Positions 17,390 to 25,896 of a stretch of 63,363 bases of DNA are shown piece by piece. The stretch lies in the NCBI GenBank assembly GCA_016934255.1, contig JAFGTG010000481.1, positions 1 to 63,363 of the forward strand, written 5' to 3'. Each line of letters opens with the position of its first letter. The stretch's first letter is position 1. This DNA is from Sedimentisphaerales bacterium. Its GTDB lineage: Bacteria; Planctomycetota; Phycisphaerae; Sedimentisphaerales; Anaerobacaceae. The position numbers were made by a program, and so were the translations under genes. The notes below the pieces were generated by a model. The model saw nothing but the letters and a program-made list of their open reading frames with translations, had not been told where the DNA came from and did no database searches.

Positions 17390-19656
17390 TATTTGCCCTT
17401 ACGTTCGATTTGGATACTTGTTCTTTCTTCTTCTATTGTTTTCGTTTGGAAACCCGGAAGACGAACCTCCATCTCGGGCGCCCTCGAATGCCAACGAGCC
17501 TCCCAGTTCACAGTGATTTGTGATTGACCGGATATAACCTGAAGTTTGATGGGACCCCAGACCGTATAAACGGGGCCTGTAGAGATTCGACACTCATTTG
17601 CAAGCCATTCAGGAAAGAGTCCCGCCCCGATAATCAATCGGTCGTCTTCCTCGAAAACAAGGCTGTTGATCATCATCATAATCCATTCGGCAGAGGCCCA
17701 AACATGTTGGCCGTCTCCCATGCAACCCGTGCCGGTGCGGGGATTAATCGCTTCCGGCCACTGGCCCGTTGGAGACGCCAGTTCGGCGATTCGCTTTACG
17801 AAATCCATGAATCTGAGGTCACCCGTTCGCATAAGCACCTGGGCCAGATGCAGAGAAAGGTATGGATTAATGCCGGAATGGCTGATATCGTGGAAAAAAG
17901 CTTCCTTAACCGTACACTTGTCAACGAGGAAATTGCAGGTATCCCTGAGGCGTTCATCATCGGGTTTGAACAAATCCAACGGATAACCCGCGGCCAACGT
18001 ACCGACTGCTCCGGAATCGAGACGTCGATACGGCGACGCCGGCATGGCACAGCGGTCCAGGCGCTCACGACATGAGTTGAGACTTGTCTCAATTGCACCG
18101 AGGAGATCTTGCGATTGACGTCTGAATTCCTCGCTTTGCGAGGCTTGTTTTTCGTTATCGAGCATTTCAGCCGCAGCGTACAATCCGGCGACGGCCCAGA
18201 AATCGTCCCAATAATAATCGTTGGGACCGAAATGTTCGGCGCTGAAACCCACCGGAAGCAGTCCAGCGTGAGGGGACGGCGAATGTTGCGGAAGTCGTTT
18301 TTGGATAATCCACCGGGCCGCTTTAACAATTGGGCGAATCCAAGCTTTTGGAGGCGGTTTTCCGGCGTATCGACAAAATTTGCTCAGAATCCATAGGACT
18401 TGTCCGTTGGAATCCCATTCACCCTGTTGAGAGTGGAAATATCCGAGGGCTGTTTGCTTTGAGAAAAATCCGTCGATGATTCTTTTGGCTCTTTCTACCA
18501 TTCCAATACTGAGCATTGCATGAAGAATAAGCGCTGCGTCTCGAAACCAAAATCGCTTGTAAGTGAAAGGTCCCGGATAGACTTCATCCGGCGAATGAAG
18601 AACGATAGATCTGACCGCCGCTTCATACAGAAATCTGAAATCATCCCGAGGCACGTGAAATTCGCTATAGGAATTCAATGCTTGTGCCCATTGGGTCGCT
18701 CCCCCGACGTTGCTCGAACGGTCCTGTCGAGCCGGCACTTTGTCTGAGTCCAGCGGGATCGTCACGTGTATTTGTCGCTCGCGCCCGGGTTCAAGCCTAT
18801 ACATGGCGGCTGCTGTCGCCATGCCGACGTTACATACAATCTGCCCGGCCTCATGAGTCGTGCTTTGAAGGTGTAAGGCCACGTCTCCCTCGTTGTAGTC
18901 GGACACGATATGCTTGTCCGGCGGATCGCGGAGAAGAACGTGTTTCGCGTCGTCGATTGTCCAGATATACTGTTCGGGACGAAATTCGATTTTATGGATG
19001 AAGCTGATCCCTTTGGGATTGTACGGTCTTAAAGCCACGATAAGCCAGCCGGGCCGATCCGAATAACCATCGAAGCGTAAAAGACAATCATGTCTTTGAT
19101 TGAGCAGGTCAACACAAGCCTGGCTTCGAAGCTTTAGACCATTCATATGCGATTCCGTCACCACGGAGAAATTGCCGCTCATAACCAGTTCTTGTTCGAC
19201 ATCCTGCAACCTGGAGGGAGCCAAAAGTTTATTGTCGTCCGTTGCAATCCAGGCGTCAACGGACCAGCTATCCCAAAACGGCATCACGGCCCCTCGCGGA
19301 TCGATAACCGGAAACATGGAGAAGTCTGGTAATCCGATGGCAGTCCAGTTCCGTCCGCTAAGGTTGATGTGCGTTAAGGAAATGGCGCGGGGCACGAAGG
19401 TCTCACGATGGGGATCGAACTGTTCATTGACCCAATAAGGCCATACCCAGTCCAGATTATGTTGAATAACCCGGCTGTTGATAAGTCCACGAGCATGAAA
19501 CACAACACCCGCACGGAGTAGCTCGATCGGCTCATTGATCTCGGAAGGTTGTGAAAAACGGCGTATATGAGATAAAATGGCGATGGGATCCGCAAAGCCG
19601 TGAGAGCGTGCGAGACGCCCCACGATATATTTCCATGGCAGCCATTGTAACCACAT
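17389..19656 (-). CDS. Glycoside hydrolase-like protein, (alpha/alpha)6-barrel type
   Basis: A 755-residue protein without a signal peptide. The N-terminal half is beta-rich, and the C-terminal half (from about residue 345) is helical with motifs typical of glucoamylase or debranching-type (alpha/alpha)6 barrels: YKRFWFRDAALILHAML, GEWDSNGQVLWILSKFC and GQWPEAINPRTGTGCMGDGQ. The acidic residues in EWDSNGQ and WPEAINP are in positions expected for catalytic acid and base, but I cannot assign a family with certainty (GH15-like or amylo-1,6-glucosidase-like). It is coupled to the downstream GT4 gene by a one-base overlap, so the two likely act on the same glycan. Confidence 0.72.
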   Translation of the reverse strand: MWLQWLPWKYIVGRLARSHGFADPIAILSHIRRFSQPSEINEPIELLRAGVVFHARGLINSRVIQHNLDWVWPYWVNEQFDPHRETFVPRAISLTHINLSGRNWTAIGLPDFSMFPVIDPRGAVMPFWDSWSVDAWIATDDNKLLAPSRLQDVEQELVMSGNFSVVTESHMNGLKLRSQACVDLLNQRHDCLLRFDGYSDRPGWLIVALRPYNPKGISFIHKIEFRPEQYIWTIDDAKHVLLRDPPDKHIVSDYNEGDVALHLQSTTHEAGQIVCNVGMATAAAMYRLEPGRERQIHVTIPLDSDKVPARQDRSSNVGGATQWAQALNSYSEFHVPRDDFRFLYEAAVRSIVLHSPDEVYPGPFTYKRFWFRDAALILHAMLSIGMVERAKRIIDGFFSKQTALGYFHSQQGEWDSNGQVLWILSKFCRYAGKPPPKAWIRPIVKAARWIIQKRLPQHSPSPHAGLLPVGFSAEHFGPNDYYWDDFWAVAGLYAAAEMLDNEKQASQSEEFRRQSQDLLGAIETSLNSCRERLDRCAMPASPYRRLDSGAVGTLAAGYPLDLFKPDDERLRDTCNFLVDKCTVKEAFFHDISHSGINPYLSLHLAQVLMRTGDLRFMDFVKRIAELASPTGQWPEAINPRTGTGCMGDGQHVWASAEWIMMMINSLVFEEDDRLIIGAGLFPEWLANECRISTGPVYTVWGPIKLQVISGQSQITVNWEARWHSRAPEMEVRLPGFQTKTIEEERTSIQIERKGK

Positions 19657-19683
19657 GTTATAACCAGCCCATCCTTTCGATAA

Positions 19684-20397
19684 TCAGATTGTTCGACGTT
19701 TCTTGAATACCCATTTGATGACGATAACGGAGCCGACAAAACCTGCTAAGAGTGCCAATGCGACAATCACATTAAATGCCAAAACCTGATCCACCGATTC
19801 GATTGTTAAAAGCTGTCGTCCCGCATAACAGAAAACCAAAATGCTCGGAAGCGATCCCAACGCCGTTGTCCATGCGAAGGTCAGCGGTCGGACTTTGGTT
19901 AAACCTGCCAGGAAATTAACCAGAAAGTAGGGCATCAGCGGAATCATCCTGACCATAAGAAGGTATTCGCATCCGTACGTCGCGACGGCGCAGTTAAAGC
20001 CCTGCAATTTCGCGTCCCATTTATTTTGTATCCACTGACCCGCAATGCTTCGGCTTATTCCGAAAGCCGCGACGGCGCCTAAGGTCGCTGCGGTATCGAC
20101 ATAGATGGCGCCTAAAACAGTTCCATACAGAAACCCGGCCAGAAGTGTCATCACCGCGGCGGCGGGAAACCATAAGTTCACGACGATATACGTTAGGATA
20201 AATATCGAAACCGCAAGCCCATAGTGTGCCTCTACATGTCCCTTTAGAGCGACAGCACCCTTTTGAATGCTTGACAGCGAAAGCTTGTTTCCGAAGTCCG
20301 TCGTAATCGCAACGATCGATATTGATGTTATCAAGATCAATACAATGAACAGCTTTTTACGAGAATATCCCGCATTTCGCCGTCGGAGACTATCCAC
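19684..20397 (-). CDS. VTT (TVP38/TMEM64, DedA-like) membrane protein
   Basis: Polytopic inner-membrane protein of the SNARE-associated/VTT family, whose members act in lipid movement across membranes. The family core is visible: NLWFPAAAVMTLLAGFLYGT, GAVAAFGISRSIAG and MVRMIPLMPYFLVNFLAGLT, the re-entrant loop region. The open frame reaches 20487 but would overlap the superoxide reductase gene by 86 bases; the GTG at 20397 removes the overlap and still leaves the first membrane helix intact (KKLFIVLILITSISIVAI). The ribosome binding site is weak, so the start is uncertain. It lies between the reductase and the glycosidase-like gene on the same strand. Confidence 0.85.
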   Translation of the reverse strand: MDSLRRRNAGYSRKKLFIVLILITSISIVAITTDFGNKLSLSSIQKGAVALKGHVEAHYGLAVSIFILTYIVVNLWFPAAAVMTLLAGFLYGTVLGAIYVDTAATLGAVAAFGISRSIAGQWIQNKWDAKLQGFNCAVATYGCEYLLMVRMIPLMPYFLVNFLAGLTKVRPLTFAWTTALGSLPSILVFCYAGRQLLTIESVDQVLAFNVIVALALLAGFVGSVIVIKWVFKKRRTI

Positions 20398-20401
20398 GTT
20401 G

Positions 20402-20797
20402 TTAACCGACTTTGATTTCTTGACTCGATTCCCAAAGGCCGTGAATATTGCAGTACGCCATTGCGTGCAGCATTCCGCCTTTTGCAATTTTTAAGCTTGT
20501 AACGACCTCATGGTGTGTATGAACCGGGCCTTTGTCGGGGCCATCTGCGGATTCCCCATGGGCTGTGAAATCGGCGTGGATCACTTGTAGGGGAAACTTT
20601 CCGCCCTCATCGTGGTAATAAAGGCTGATCCAGCGAATGTGATGTTCCGTTTTGTTCGGATGGGCCACTTCTTTGCCCAGTGTGACTTTGATCTGGAATA
20701 TTTCGTCGGCCTTGACCTTATCCGGGCATTCGATGACCGGAACGTGCTTTTCGCTTTTCCAATCCGCTTTTTGAATGTATTCGCTCAGTTCTGGCAT
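20402..20797 (-). CDS. Superoxide reductase (desulfoferrodoxin iron-site II type)
   Basis: A 131-residue cytoplasmic non-haem iron enzyme that reduces superoxide to peroxide without making oxygen, typical of anaerobes. The Fe(His)4(Cys) ligands can be placed: EKHVPVIEC supplies the first His, HPNKTEHHIRWI two more, and YCNIHGLWES the Cys and the last His. The small N-terminal desulforedoxin domain of class I enzymes is absent, so it is the neelaredoxin (class II) type. The ATG at 20797 has AAGGAG six bases upstream; the ATG two codons earlier touches that site and is unlikely. It heads a leftward run with the VTT gene. Confidence 0.92.
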   Translation of the reverse strand: MPELSEYIQKADWKSEKHVPVIECPDKVKADEIFQIKVTLGKEVAHPNKTEHHIRWISLYYHDEGGKFPLQVIHADFTAHGESADGPDKGPVHTHHEVVTSLKIAKGGMLHAMAYCNIHGLWESSQEIKVG

Positions 20798-21188
20798 AAT
20801 CATCTCCTTAATGAATACTGTGTTGCTTGTTCATTGAAAAATTATTCATATTTGTTTTCTGGCATGACCCATAATCATTCTTTGACGAGTACCACAGGTC
20901 TCATTGATAACAAACATACAATCTTGCATGTATTGTTCAAATAGGGGAAATACTGAATCATAGGTGTGTAATTCCTTACATGCCATGAGGTCAGACATTG
21001 AGACGCCCATAACTTATGTGTGGTTTAGCGGAGTGCTTTATAAATAGGCAAATTTAGAACGGCAATTAAGCAAACGCCCTATTTCATTAAAAGTCGCCCT
21101 ATCGTATTTTCAAGATAGTATTGTTATCAGAAGTCCGACGGAAAAATATCTGGTTAAAAGAATCAGTGAATTTCAAGAAGGAGAAAAA
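20798..21188. other. Intergenic region with ATAGGG motifs
   Basis: About 390 bases with no convincing gene. It holds CAAATAGGGGAAATACTGAA at 20939-20958, the strong inverted copy at 21064-21085, and AAGTCGCCCTATC at 21091-21103. The last is repeated inverted, perfectly over 13 bases, at 22534-22546, so the receiver-like and zinc-ribbon genes are bracketed by a short inverted repeat. Confidence 0.4.
21064..21085 (-). promoter_or_regulatory. ATAGGG-type intergenic motif (inverted strong copy)
   Basis: The minus strand reads GAAATAGGGCGTTTGCTTAATT, 21 of 22 identical to 8150-8171. It points towards the superoxide reductase gene, whose start is 267 bases away. Confidence 0.45.
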
Positions 21189-21335
21189 ATGAAGGCACAT
21201 GTCAATGGATATCTTTGTATATAGGTTTTGGACCCTGCGAAGAAATTTGATCCCGAGGCGTTTAAGATTGAAGGTAGTTTTTCTCAGGTACAAACAGAAT
21301 TCATGCCATCCGATGTGTTTAATCACAGGAGCTAA
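21189..21335 (+). pseudogene. Small ORF with in-frame TAG
   Basis: A frame opening at an ATG with a good ribosome binding site (GAAGGAG). It encodes MKAHVNGYLCI, meets TAG at 21222-21224, then continues in the same frame as VLDPAKKFDPEAFKIEGSFS to TAA at 21335, immediately before the next gene's ATG. The post-stop part looks protein-like rather than random. I do not recognise the family. If the TAG is a point mutation, the intact product would have about 48 residues. Confidence 0.4.
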
Positions 21336-21338
21336 ACC

Positions 21339-21722
21339 ATGAACTCACAAGCTGTCTTGGTTTTAGGTAACCACGCCAACAGAGATCTGGTGCAGACCCT
21401 TTCGCGTGTTGGTTTTGCCTCACAAGTATTGGGCCGTATGCGACACTCTCTGGACAAACTCCTTCACCAAGGATTTGCAGCTGTTATTGTAGATCGTAAG
21501 TTCACCCATGCCGATGTTCTGGAGTTTATCCTCAATGTACGGGACATTAAGCAGGAGATTCCCATCGTTGTGATTGGATCAGGAAAAGACGAACAGATGG
21601 ACCAAAAGATCAGGAGACAGAATTTCACGACGATTCTCAATGGAGCCAACGGTAAGGATGTGCCCGCTGAGAAATTAGCTCATGCACTCAAGATGAATGA
21701 GAAGAAGAATGTCCAAAAGTGA
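21339..21722 (+). CDS. Receiver-like protein lacking the acidic pocket
   Basis: A 127-residue protein with the length and strand pattern of a response-regulator receiver domain (AVLVLGNHAN, AAVIVDRK, IPIVVIGSG). The Asp in AVIVDRK falls at the phospho-acceptor position, but the pair of acidic residues normally found after strand 1 is replaced by Gly-Asn, and the Lys near strand 5 is not obvious, so phosphorylation is doubtful. It may be a degenerate or ligand-sensing pseudo-receiver. CAGGAG precedes the start. The stop overlaps the start of the next receiver-like gene by 14 bases, implying translational coupling. Confidence 0.6.
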   Translation: MNSQAVLVLGNHANRDLVQTLSRVGFASQVLGRMRHSLDKLLHQGFAAVIVDRKFTHADVLEFILNVRDIKQEIPIVVIGSGKDEQMDQKIRRQNFTTILNGANGKDVPAEKLAHALKMNEKKNVQK

Positions 21723-22110
21723 CCATACATTCGATTCGTGGACTGTTTTGCTAGTCTACGCTTGGGAAGCCGATGTTGCCCGGCTCCATGACGATTTACC
21801 TGGTTGGCACTGGCTTGGCGTATCAGGAGATTGGCCTTTGGATGGAGAGTCGAAATGTAAGGATCCATCCCTCGACGGGGTCATCGTGTTTGCACATAAA
21901 GACACGGAAGGACGGACGCACGATATGTTATTGCGTCTATATAAAAAGCAAGAATTGGAAGATGTTTCCCTTTTCATAGTCGCGAGCCGATACCAGATGG
22001 ATCTTGCTCATGAGGTGAAACGGTTGCCGCGAGCGAATTTTCTTTTCACACCGATCAATAAAAACGAACTCTTGGATAAAATGAGGTCAGAGGAAGGTGT
22101 AACATCATAA
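21709..22110 (+). CDS. Second receiver-like hypothetical protein
   Basis: A 133-residue protein that I do not firmly recognise. It has the same alpha/beta rhythm as its upstream neighbour (WTVLLVYAWEADVARL, DGVIVFAHKD, VSLFIVASRY, NFLFTPINKNELLDKM) and a C-terminal helix resembling the end of receiver domains (FTPIN-x-x-ELL). The phospho-acceptor position has no Asp followed by the usual residues. The two genes overlap by 14 bases, so the proteins are likely made together and may form a heterodimer. The ATG at 21709 (MSKSDHTF) is preferred to the one four codons upstream. Confidence 0.5.
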   Translation: MSKSDHTFDSWTVLLVYAWEADVARLHDDLPGWHWLGVSGDWPLDGESKCKDPSLDGVIVFAHKDTEGRTHDMLLRLYKKQELEDVSLFIVASRYQMDLAHEVKRLPRANFLFTPINKNELLDKMRSEEGVTS

Positions 22111-22185
22111 GAGCAATATGCCCTATTAAAAAAAGTGTATGAGATGAAATTCTATGATAACTTAGAGAAAGAAAGGTGGTTGAAC

Positions 22186-22347
22186 ATGCCGATTCAATTT
22201 AAATGTTCACATTGTCAAGCATCATTACAAGCGGTGAGTACTCTGGCAGGTAAACCAGGCACGTGCCCGAAGTGTAACAAGGACATCACTGTACCGCAAG
22301 AAGCTGAATCCCAGAGCGAGCAGAAAGAAGCAACAAAGAAAGAGTGA
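22186..22347 (+). CDS. Small zinc-ribbon protein (paralog of 25646-25816)
   Basis: A 53-residue protein with two CxxC knuckles, CSHC and CPKC, separated by QASLQAVSTLAGKPGT, and ending in an acidic tail. Single-domain zinc ribbons of this kind are common in Planctomycetota, often of unknown role. The ATG at 22186 has AAGGTGG upstream; the longer frame from 22135 adds an unsupported leader. It closely resembles the later gene at 25646 (C-H-C-x17-C-P/x-C-N-K-x-x-TVPQ), so the two are paralogs bracketing the BON/MscS genes. Confidence 0.65.
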   Translation: MPIQFKCSHCQASLQAVSTLAGKPGTCPKCNKDITVPQEAESQSEQKEATKKE

Positions 22348-22730
22348 CGTGTTCTTTGGACGAGAGTCTTACAATTGGAGACACTCGATCATTACCGATT
22401 GACTTGAATCCGAGTCGCTGGTTAGCATCGTGTGGATACATTACCCAGTTTGAATATTTTAGGGGACGGGGTCGAACAGGGTTTGGATTTTCGTTACCTT
22501 CGCCTAACTCAGGTTCGGTCCCCTATTTTTCAAGATAGGGCGACTTCTCTTAAGGTCTCCGCTGAGAATCACAGGTAGATGTCCATATGAAGAACTTCAG
22601 TATGATGTCGAGATAGAACGAAACAAGCTTCGGCAGGGAATAGTCTAATATTGGACACTACACATGTGAAAATTTATGCTTTGAAAACAGAAGATAGACC
22701 AACTTAATTTTATAGACGGGTGCCATAATC
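22348..22730. other. Intergenic region with hairpin
   Basis: About 380 bases without a convincing gene. A small hairpin CCCTAT-TTTTCAAG-ATAGGG occupies 22521-22540, and GATAGGGCGACTT at 22534-22546 is the inverted partner of 21091-21103. The 150 bases before the first BON gene are AT-rich and may hold its promoter. Confidence 0.35.
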
Positions 22731-23381
22731 ATGTTGACTGATGAAAATTTAACTGAACTTATAAGAATCGCCATTAAAAGGGATGAACGCGTCTATCTTC
22801 AACCCATCGATGTTTCCATCGACGATGGAATCGTGACGTTTACGGGTACCGTTCGATCGCACCGTCGCAATGAGGTTGCTTATGAAATAGCCTCTTCGTT
22901 CGAGGGTTGCCGCGATGTTGTGAACAAGCTGGTCATTGATCCGGCGGCACCGCTTCCTGACATGGAGATAGCGAAGAACATCGTTTCTTCACTCAATGCC
23001 AGCGCGGATATTGAATCTGACGCTATCAATGTTGGAGTCACCAACGGCGTAGCGAGTCTTAACGGCGTCATGAGCAGCCAGTGGGAACGCCATGTTGCAG
23101 AAGACGTGGCCAGATCTGTACATGGTGTGCGTGATGTCGAGAACCTGATCGCTGTCAATCCGATTGCTGAGATTGATCACGAGGCCCTTGCCTTGGAGAT
23201 AAAGACGGCACTGGACCATGCCCGTGACCTGAGGGGCACAAAAATAGAAGTGAAAATAAGTGGAAAAACAGTCGTTTTATTAGGAATTGTTTATGAACTT
23301 TCACAAAAAGAGACAGTTGAACGCGTTGTGCGTCGGTTCGGGCTGCAGGATATAGGAAACGAGATTATTGTCAGGCCTTGA
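22731..23381 (+). CDS. BON-domain protein (three BON domains)
   Basis: A 216-residue soluble protein built of three BON domains, about residues 3-70, 75-143 and 150-215. Each has the conserved Gly in a strand-turn (DGIVTFTGTVRSHRRNEVAY; NGVASLNGVMSSQWERHVAE; KTVVLLGIVYELSQKETVER). BON domains bind phospholipids or associate with the envelope, as in OsmY and Kbp. No signal peptide is seen, so it is probably cytoplasmic, like the soluble tandem-BON Kbp of E. coli. The next gene is a close paralog 81 bases downstream, so this is a tandem duplication. A role in osmotic or envelope stress is inferred from the family and neighbours. Confidence 0.85.
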   Translation: MLTDENLTELIRIAIKRDERVYLQPIDVSIDDGIVTFTGTVRSHRRNEVAYEIASSFEGCRDVVNKLVIDPAAPLPDMEIAKNIVSSLNASADIESDAINVGVTNGVASLNGVMSSQWERHVAEDVARSVHGVRDVENLIAVNPIAEIDHEALALEIKTALDHARDLRGTKIEVKISGKTVVLLGIVYELSQKETVERVVRRFGLQDIGNEIIVRP

Positions 23382-23462
23382 CAGAGTACGCGTATCATTT
23401 TAAGAAATGTTTTTAGAAAAGTACCCTATTCTTTGAATGGAAGATAGAGAGGAAAAGCTTAA

Positions 23463-24116
23463 ATGCCTACTGATACAGAATTGGCAAAACGGATAAAACA
23501 CGCAATTTTTAGAGATGGTGGGCTATCTTTCCAACCCATTGAGATTGCAGTGAACAAAGGCGTCGTAACCTTGAGTGGCTCTGTTCAGACATATCGTCGA
23601 AAGCTTGTTGCTCACGAAATAGCCTCTTCATTCGAAGGATGTCGTGACGTTATCAATGAGTTGATTGTCAATCCACCTGGCCCAACTTCCGACGAAGAAA
23701 CAGCTAACAACGTGCGTGCTGTATTGAATGCACATGCGGATATCACGAAAGAGACTATAGCCGTCTCGGCAACTGCAGGTATCGTAAGCCTCAATGGCAA
23801 TGTCGGCAGTCAATGGGAGCGTCTAATTGCGGAGGACGTTGCACGATCGGCTCGAGGGGTCAAGGATGTTCAGAATTTTCTTGTTGTAGACTTGCCGACG
23901 AAGATGGAAGACAAAAGGTTAAAGCAAGATATTGAGGCAGCCCTTTCCCACGTGCGAGGCTTGAAAGATAGAAACATTCATGTAGCCGTCAGTGAGGGAG
24001 CCATTGTCTTATCTGGAGAGGTCCTGAACCTTACACAGAAAGAAATGGCCGATAGAGTCGTGAATCAGTTTCGTTTTCGTGAAGTTCTTAACGACATTCT
24101 GGTCACGGGTGAATGA
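23463..24116 (+). CDS. BON-domain protein (tandem paralog)
   Basis: A 217-residue protein with the same three-BON layout as its upstream neighbour; stretches such as HEIASSFEGCRDV are nearly identical between the two. The third domain reads GAIVLSGEVLNLTQKEMADR. GAGAGGAAAAG precedes the ATG. The MscS gene follows, its open frame overlapping the end of this one, so a stress-type operon BON-BON-MscS is likely. Divergence is spread along the length, suggesting an old duplication rather than a recent copy. The gap before it contains GTACCCTATT, a weak inverted form of the ATAGGG motif. Confidence 0.85.
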   Translation: MPTDTELAKRIKHAIFRDGGLSFQPIEIAVNKGVVTLSGSVQTYRRKLVAHEIASSFEGCRDVINELIVNPPGPTSDEETANNVRAVLNAHADITKETIAVSATAGIVSLNGNVGSQWERLIAEDVARSARGVKDVQNFLVVDLPTKMEDKRLKQDIEAALSHVRGLKDRNIHVAVSEGAIVLSGEVLNLTQKEMADRVVNQFRFREVLNDILVTGE

Positions 24117-24174
24117 AAGAACTCGTACAACAATGAATGACAAAATCAAAAAGAAGGTAGGACGGGAATTGTTT

Positions 24175-25596
24175 ATGAAAGAATGTTGTTTCAAATTAGT
24201 TCTTTGCAGCTTTATTCTGTCCCTTTTTTTGTCTGGCTTCTGTACAGCGGTAAGCCCAAAGGCCGGAGACGAAATATCTCCTGTTGAGAATGTGGTTGAT
24301 GGCGAAGCAGCAGATACAAATACGGTCTCTGAGGGACTTCGGGAAATATCACACGAACAGCAGCAGGTAGAACAAACAGAAGATGGGACTCATGAGGCAG
24401 AGATTGAGGTCCGGACAGCGGAGAAAGAGGCACAGTACCAGCAGAAGACGGTAGATCTCGAAAAGGAAAAAGCGGAGGTCAAGCTCGAAGAAATTGAACT
24501 CGCGAGGAGACAAGTCGAGATTGTTAAAGAGACAGCCGAGAGCCAAGAAGAAATACGAGAAGCGGTTGAGAAAGCCAAACGGAAAGAGACAGAAGCTATG
24601 GCCGCCAAAGAAAAAGTCGAACTTGCTAAGCAAGCCATGCCAGTTGGTCAGGAGAAGGCGAAGGTGACTGAAAAAGAATTAGAGATCGCTCATGAAAGAG
24701 GCGATGTGGCGGAATCTAAGACCGGTAGTCTACAGAATAGCACGTACACAAAGCTATTCCAAACAGGTCTGATTATTGTCGGCGGCTATCTGGCCATTTT
24801 TGTTTTAGTGCGCATCATAAACCGGCGCATCAAAGATCTTAAACTAAGACATTCGGTTAGAAAATATGTCGTTTACGTCCTAAATATCCTCATTGTTCTT
24901 TATGTTGTTTTTCTATGGGTGCAGAATATTAGCTCTCTCACCATATTCCTCAGTGTGATCAGTGCCGGTATCGCATTGGCTCTGCAAGAGGTGATTCTTT
25001 CAATGGCGGGTTGACTTCTTATCCTTGTGCGGCGGCCATTTCAAGTCGGAGATCGAATCGAGTTGGGGGAGGTCAAGGGAGATGTCATCGATATTCGTCT
25101 CTTTCAGACGACTTTACTGGAGATTGGCAATTGGGTGGAGGCCGACCAAAGCACAGGGCGTATCGTCCATGTTCCCAACAGTGCCGTGTTTAAAAGGGAA
25201 AATTTTAACTATAGCCGTGGCTTTGAATTCATCTGGAATGAACTTAAGATATTGATCACTTTTGAAAGTGATTGGAAACGGGCAGAGGAGATCCTGTTAG
25301 AACATGGCGCTGAAGAAGCGGAAGAAAGAGAAAAGGTTGTTAGAAGCAAAATCAATCACATGACAAAGCGGTACATGATTCATTACGGTCAATTGACGCC
25401 GATCGTCTATGTTGATATCAAGGACAGCGGAGTAGCATTATCGCTTCGTTATTTAACAGAAGCCAGAAAAAGACGCACGACGCAAGATACGCTCTGTCGA
25501 GCCATTTTAGATGATTTCGATAAAGAAGAAAAGCTGAACTTCGCTTATCCAACCTATCGGATTGTCATGAACGAACAACCCTCACTCCGTCCATGA
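24175..25596 (+). pseudogene. MscS family mechanosensitive channel, in-frame TGA
   Basis: Inner-membrane mechanosensitive ion channel with a periplasmic coiled-coil leader. From the ATG at 24175 there is a signal peptide (KLVLCSFILSLFLSGFC), then a long Glu/Lys-rich coiled coil to about residue 180, then membrane helices (FQTGLIIVGGYLAIFVLVRI; YVLNILIVLYVVFLW) and the pore-lining helix ending ALALQEVILSMAG. At 25012-25014 TGA stands where MscS proteins have Trp (AG-W-LLI). The frame then continues in register with LLILVRRPFQVGDRIELGEV, the beta domain and C-terminus to 25596. A single TGG-to-TGA change explains the break. Starts at 24079 or 24133 are also open but overlap the BON gene or lack a good site. 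Confidence 0.82.
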
Positions 25597-25645
25597 AATG
25601 GAGACCCTTTATCTGAATCAATAGTTCAAGTGAAGGAGTCTTGAA

Positions 25646-25816
25646 ATGATCGTTGAATTTGAATGTCCACACTGCAAAATAGACCTACGAGCAGAGAACA
25701 ACATAGCGGACCCCTCGGGCATATGTCCCGCCTGCAATAAGACATTCACCGTACCTCAGAAAAAGCTGAACAAAACTAAAATTAAGACAAACCAGCCCTT
25801 TATACAACAGATTTAA
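25646..25816 (+). CDS. Small zinc-ribbon protein (paralog of 22186-22347)
   Basis: A 56-residue protein starting MIVEFECPHCKIDLRA, with a second knuckle CPACNKTFTVPQ and a basic tail. It has a ribosome binding site GAAGGAG ten bases before the ATG. The spacing and the closing TVPQ match the gene at 22186, so these are paralogs. It follows mscS by 49 bases on the same strand and may be co-transcribed with it. The fold is a zinc ribbon; the partner or target is unknown. Confidence 0.65.
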   Translation: MIVEFECPHCKIDLRAENNIADPSGICPACNKTFTVPQKKLNKTKIKTNQPFIQQI

Positions 25817-25896
25817 CTAGGAAACAAACATAACCGACGATTGGATAAGAATTCTGTCAAATGTTGACACAATCTTAAGGATGCCGATAGATTTAT

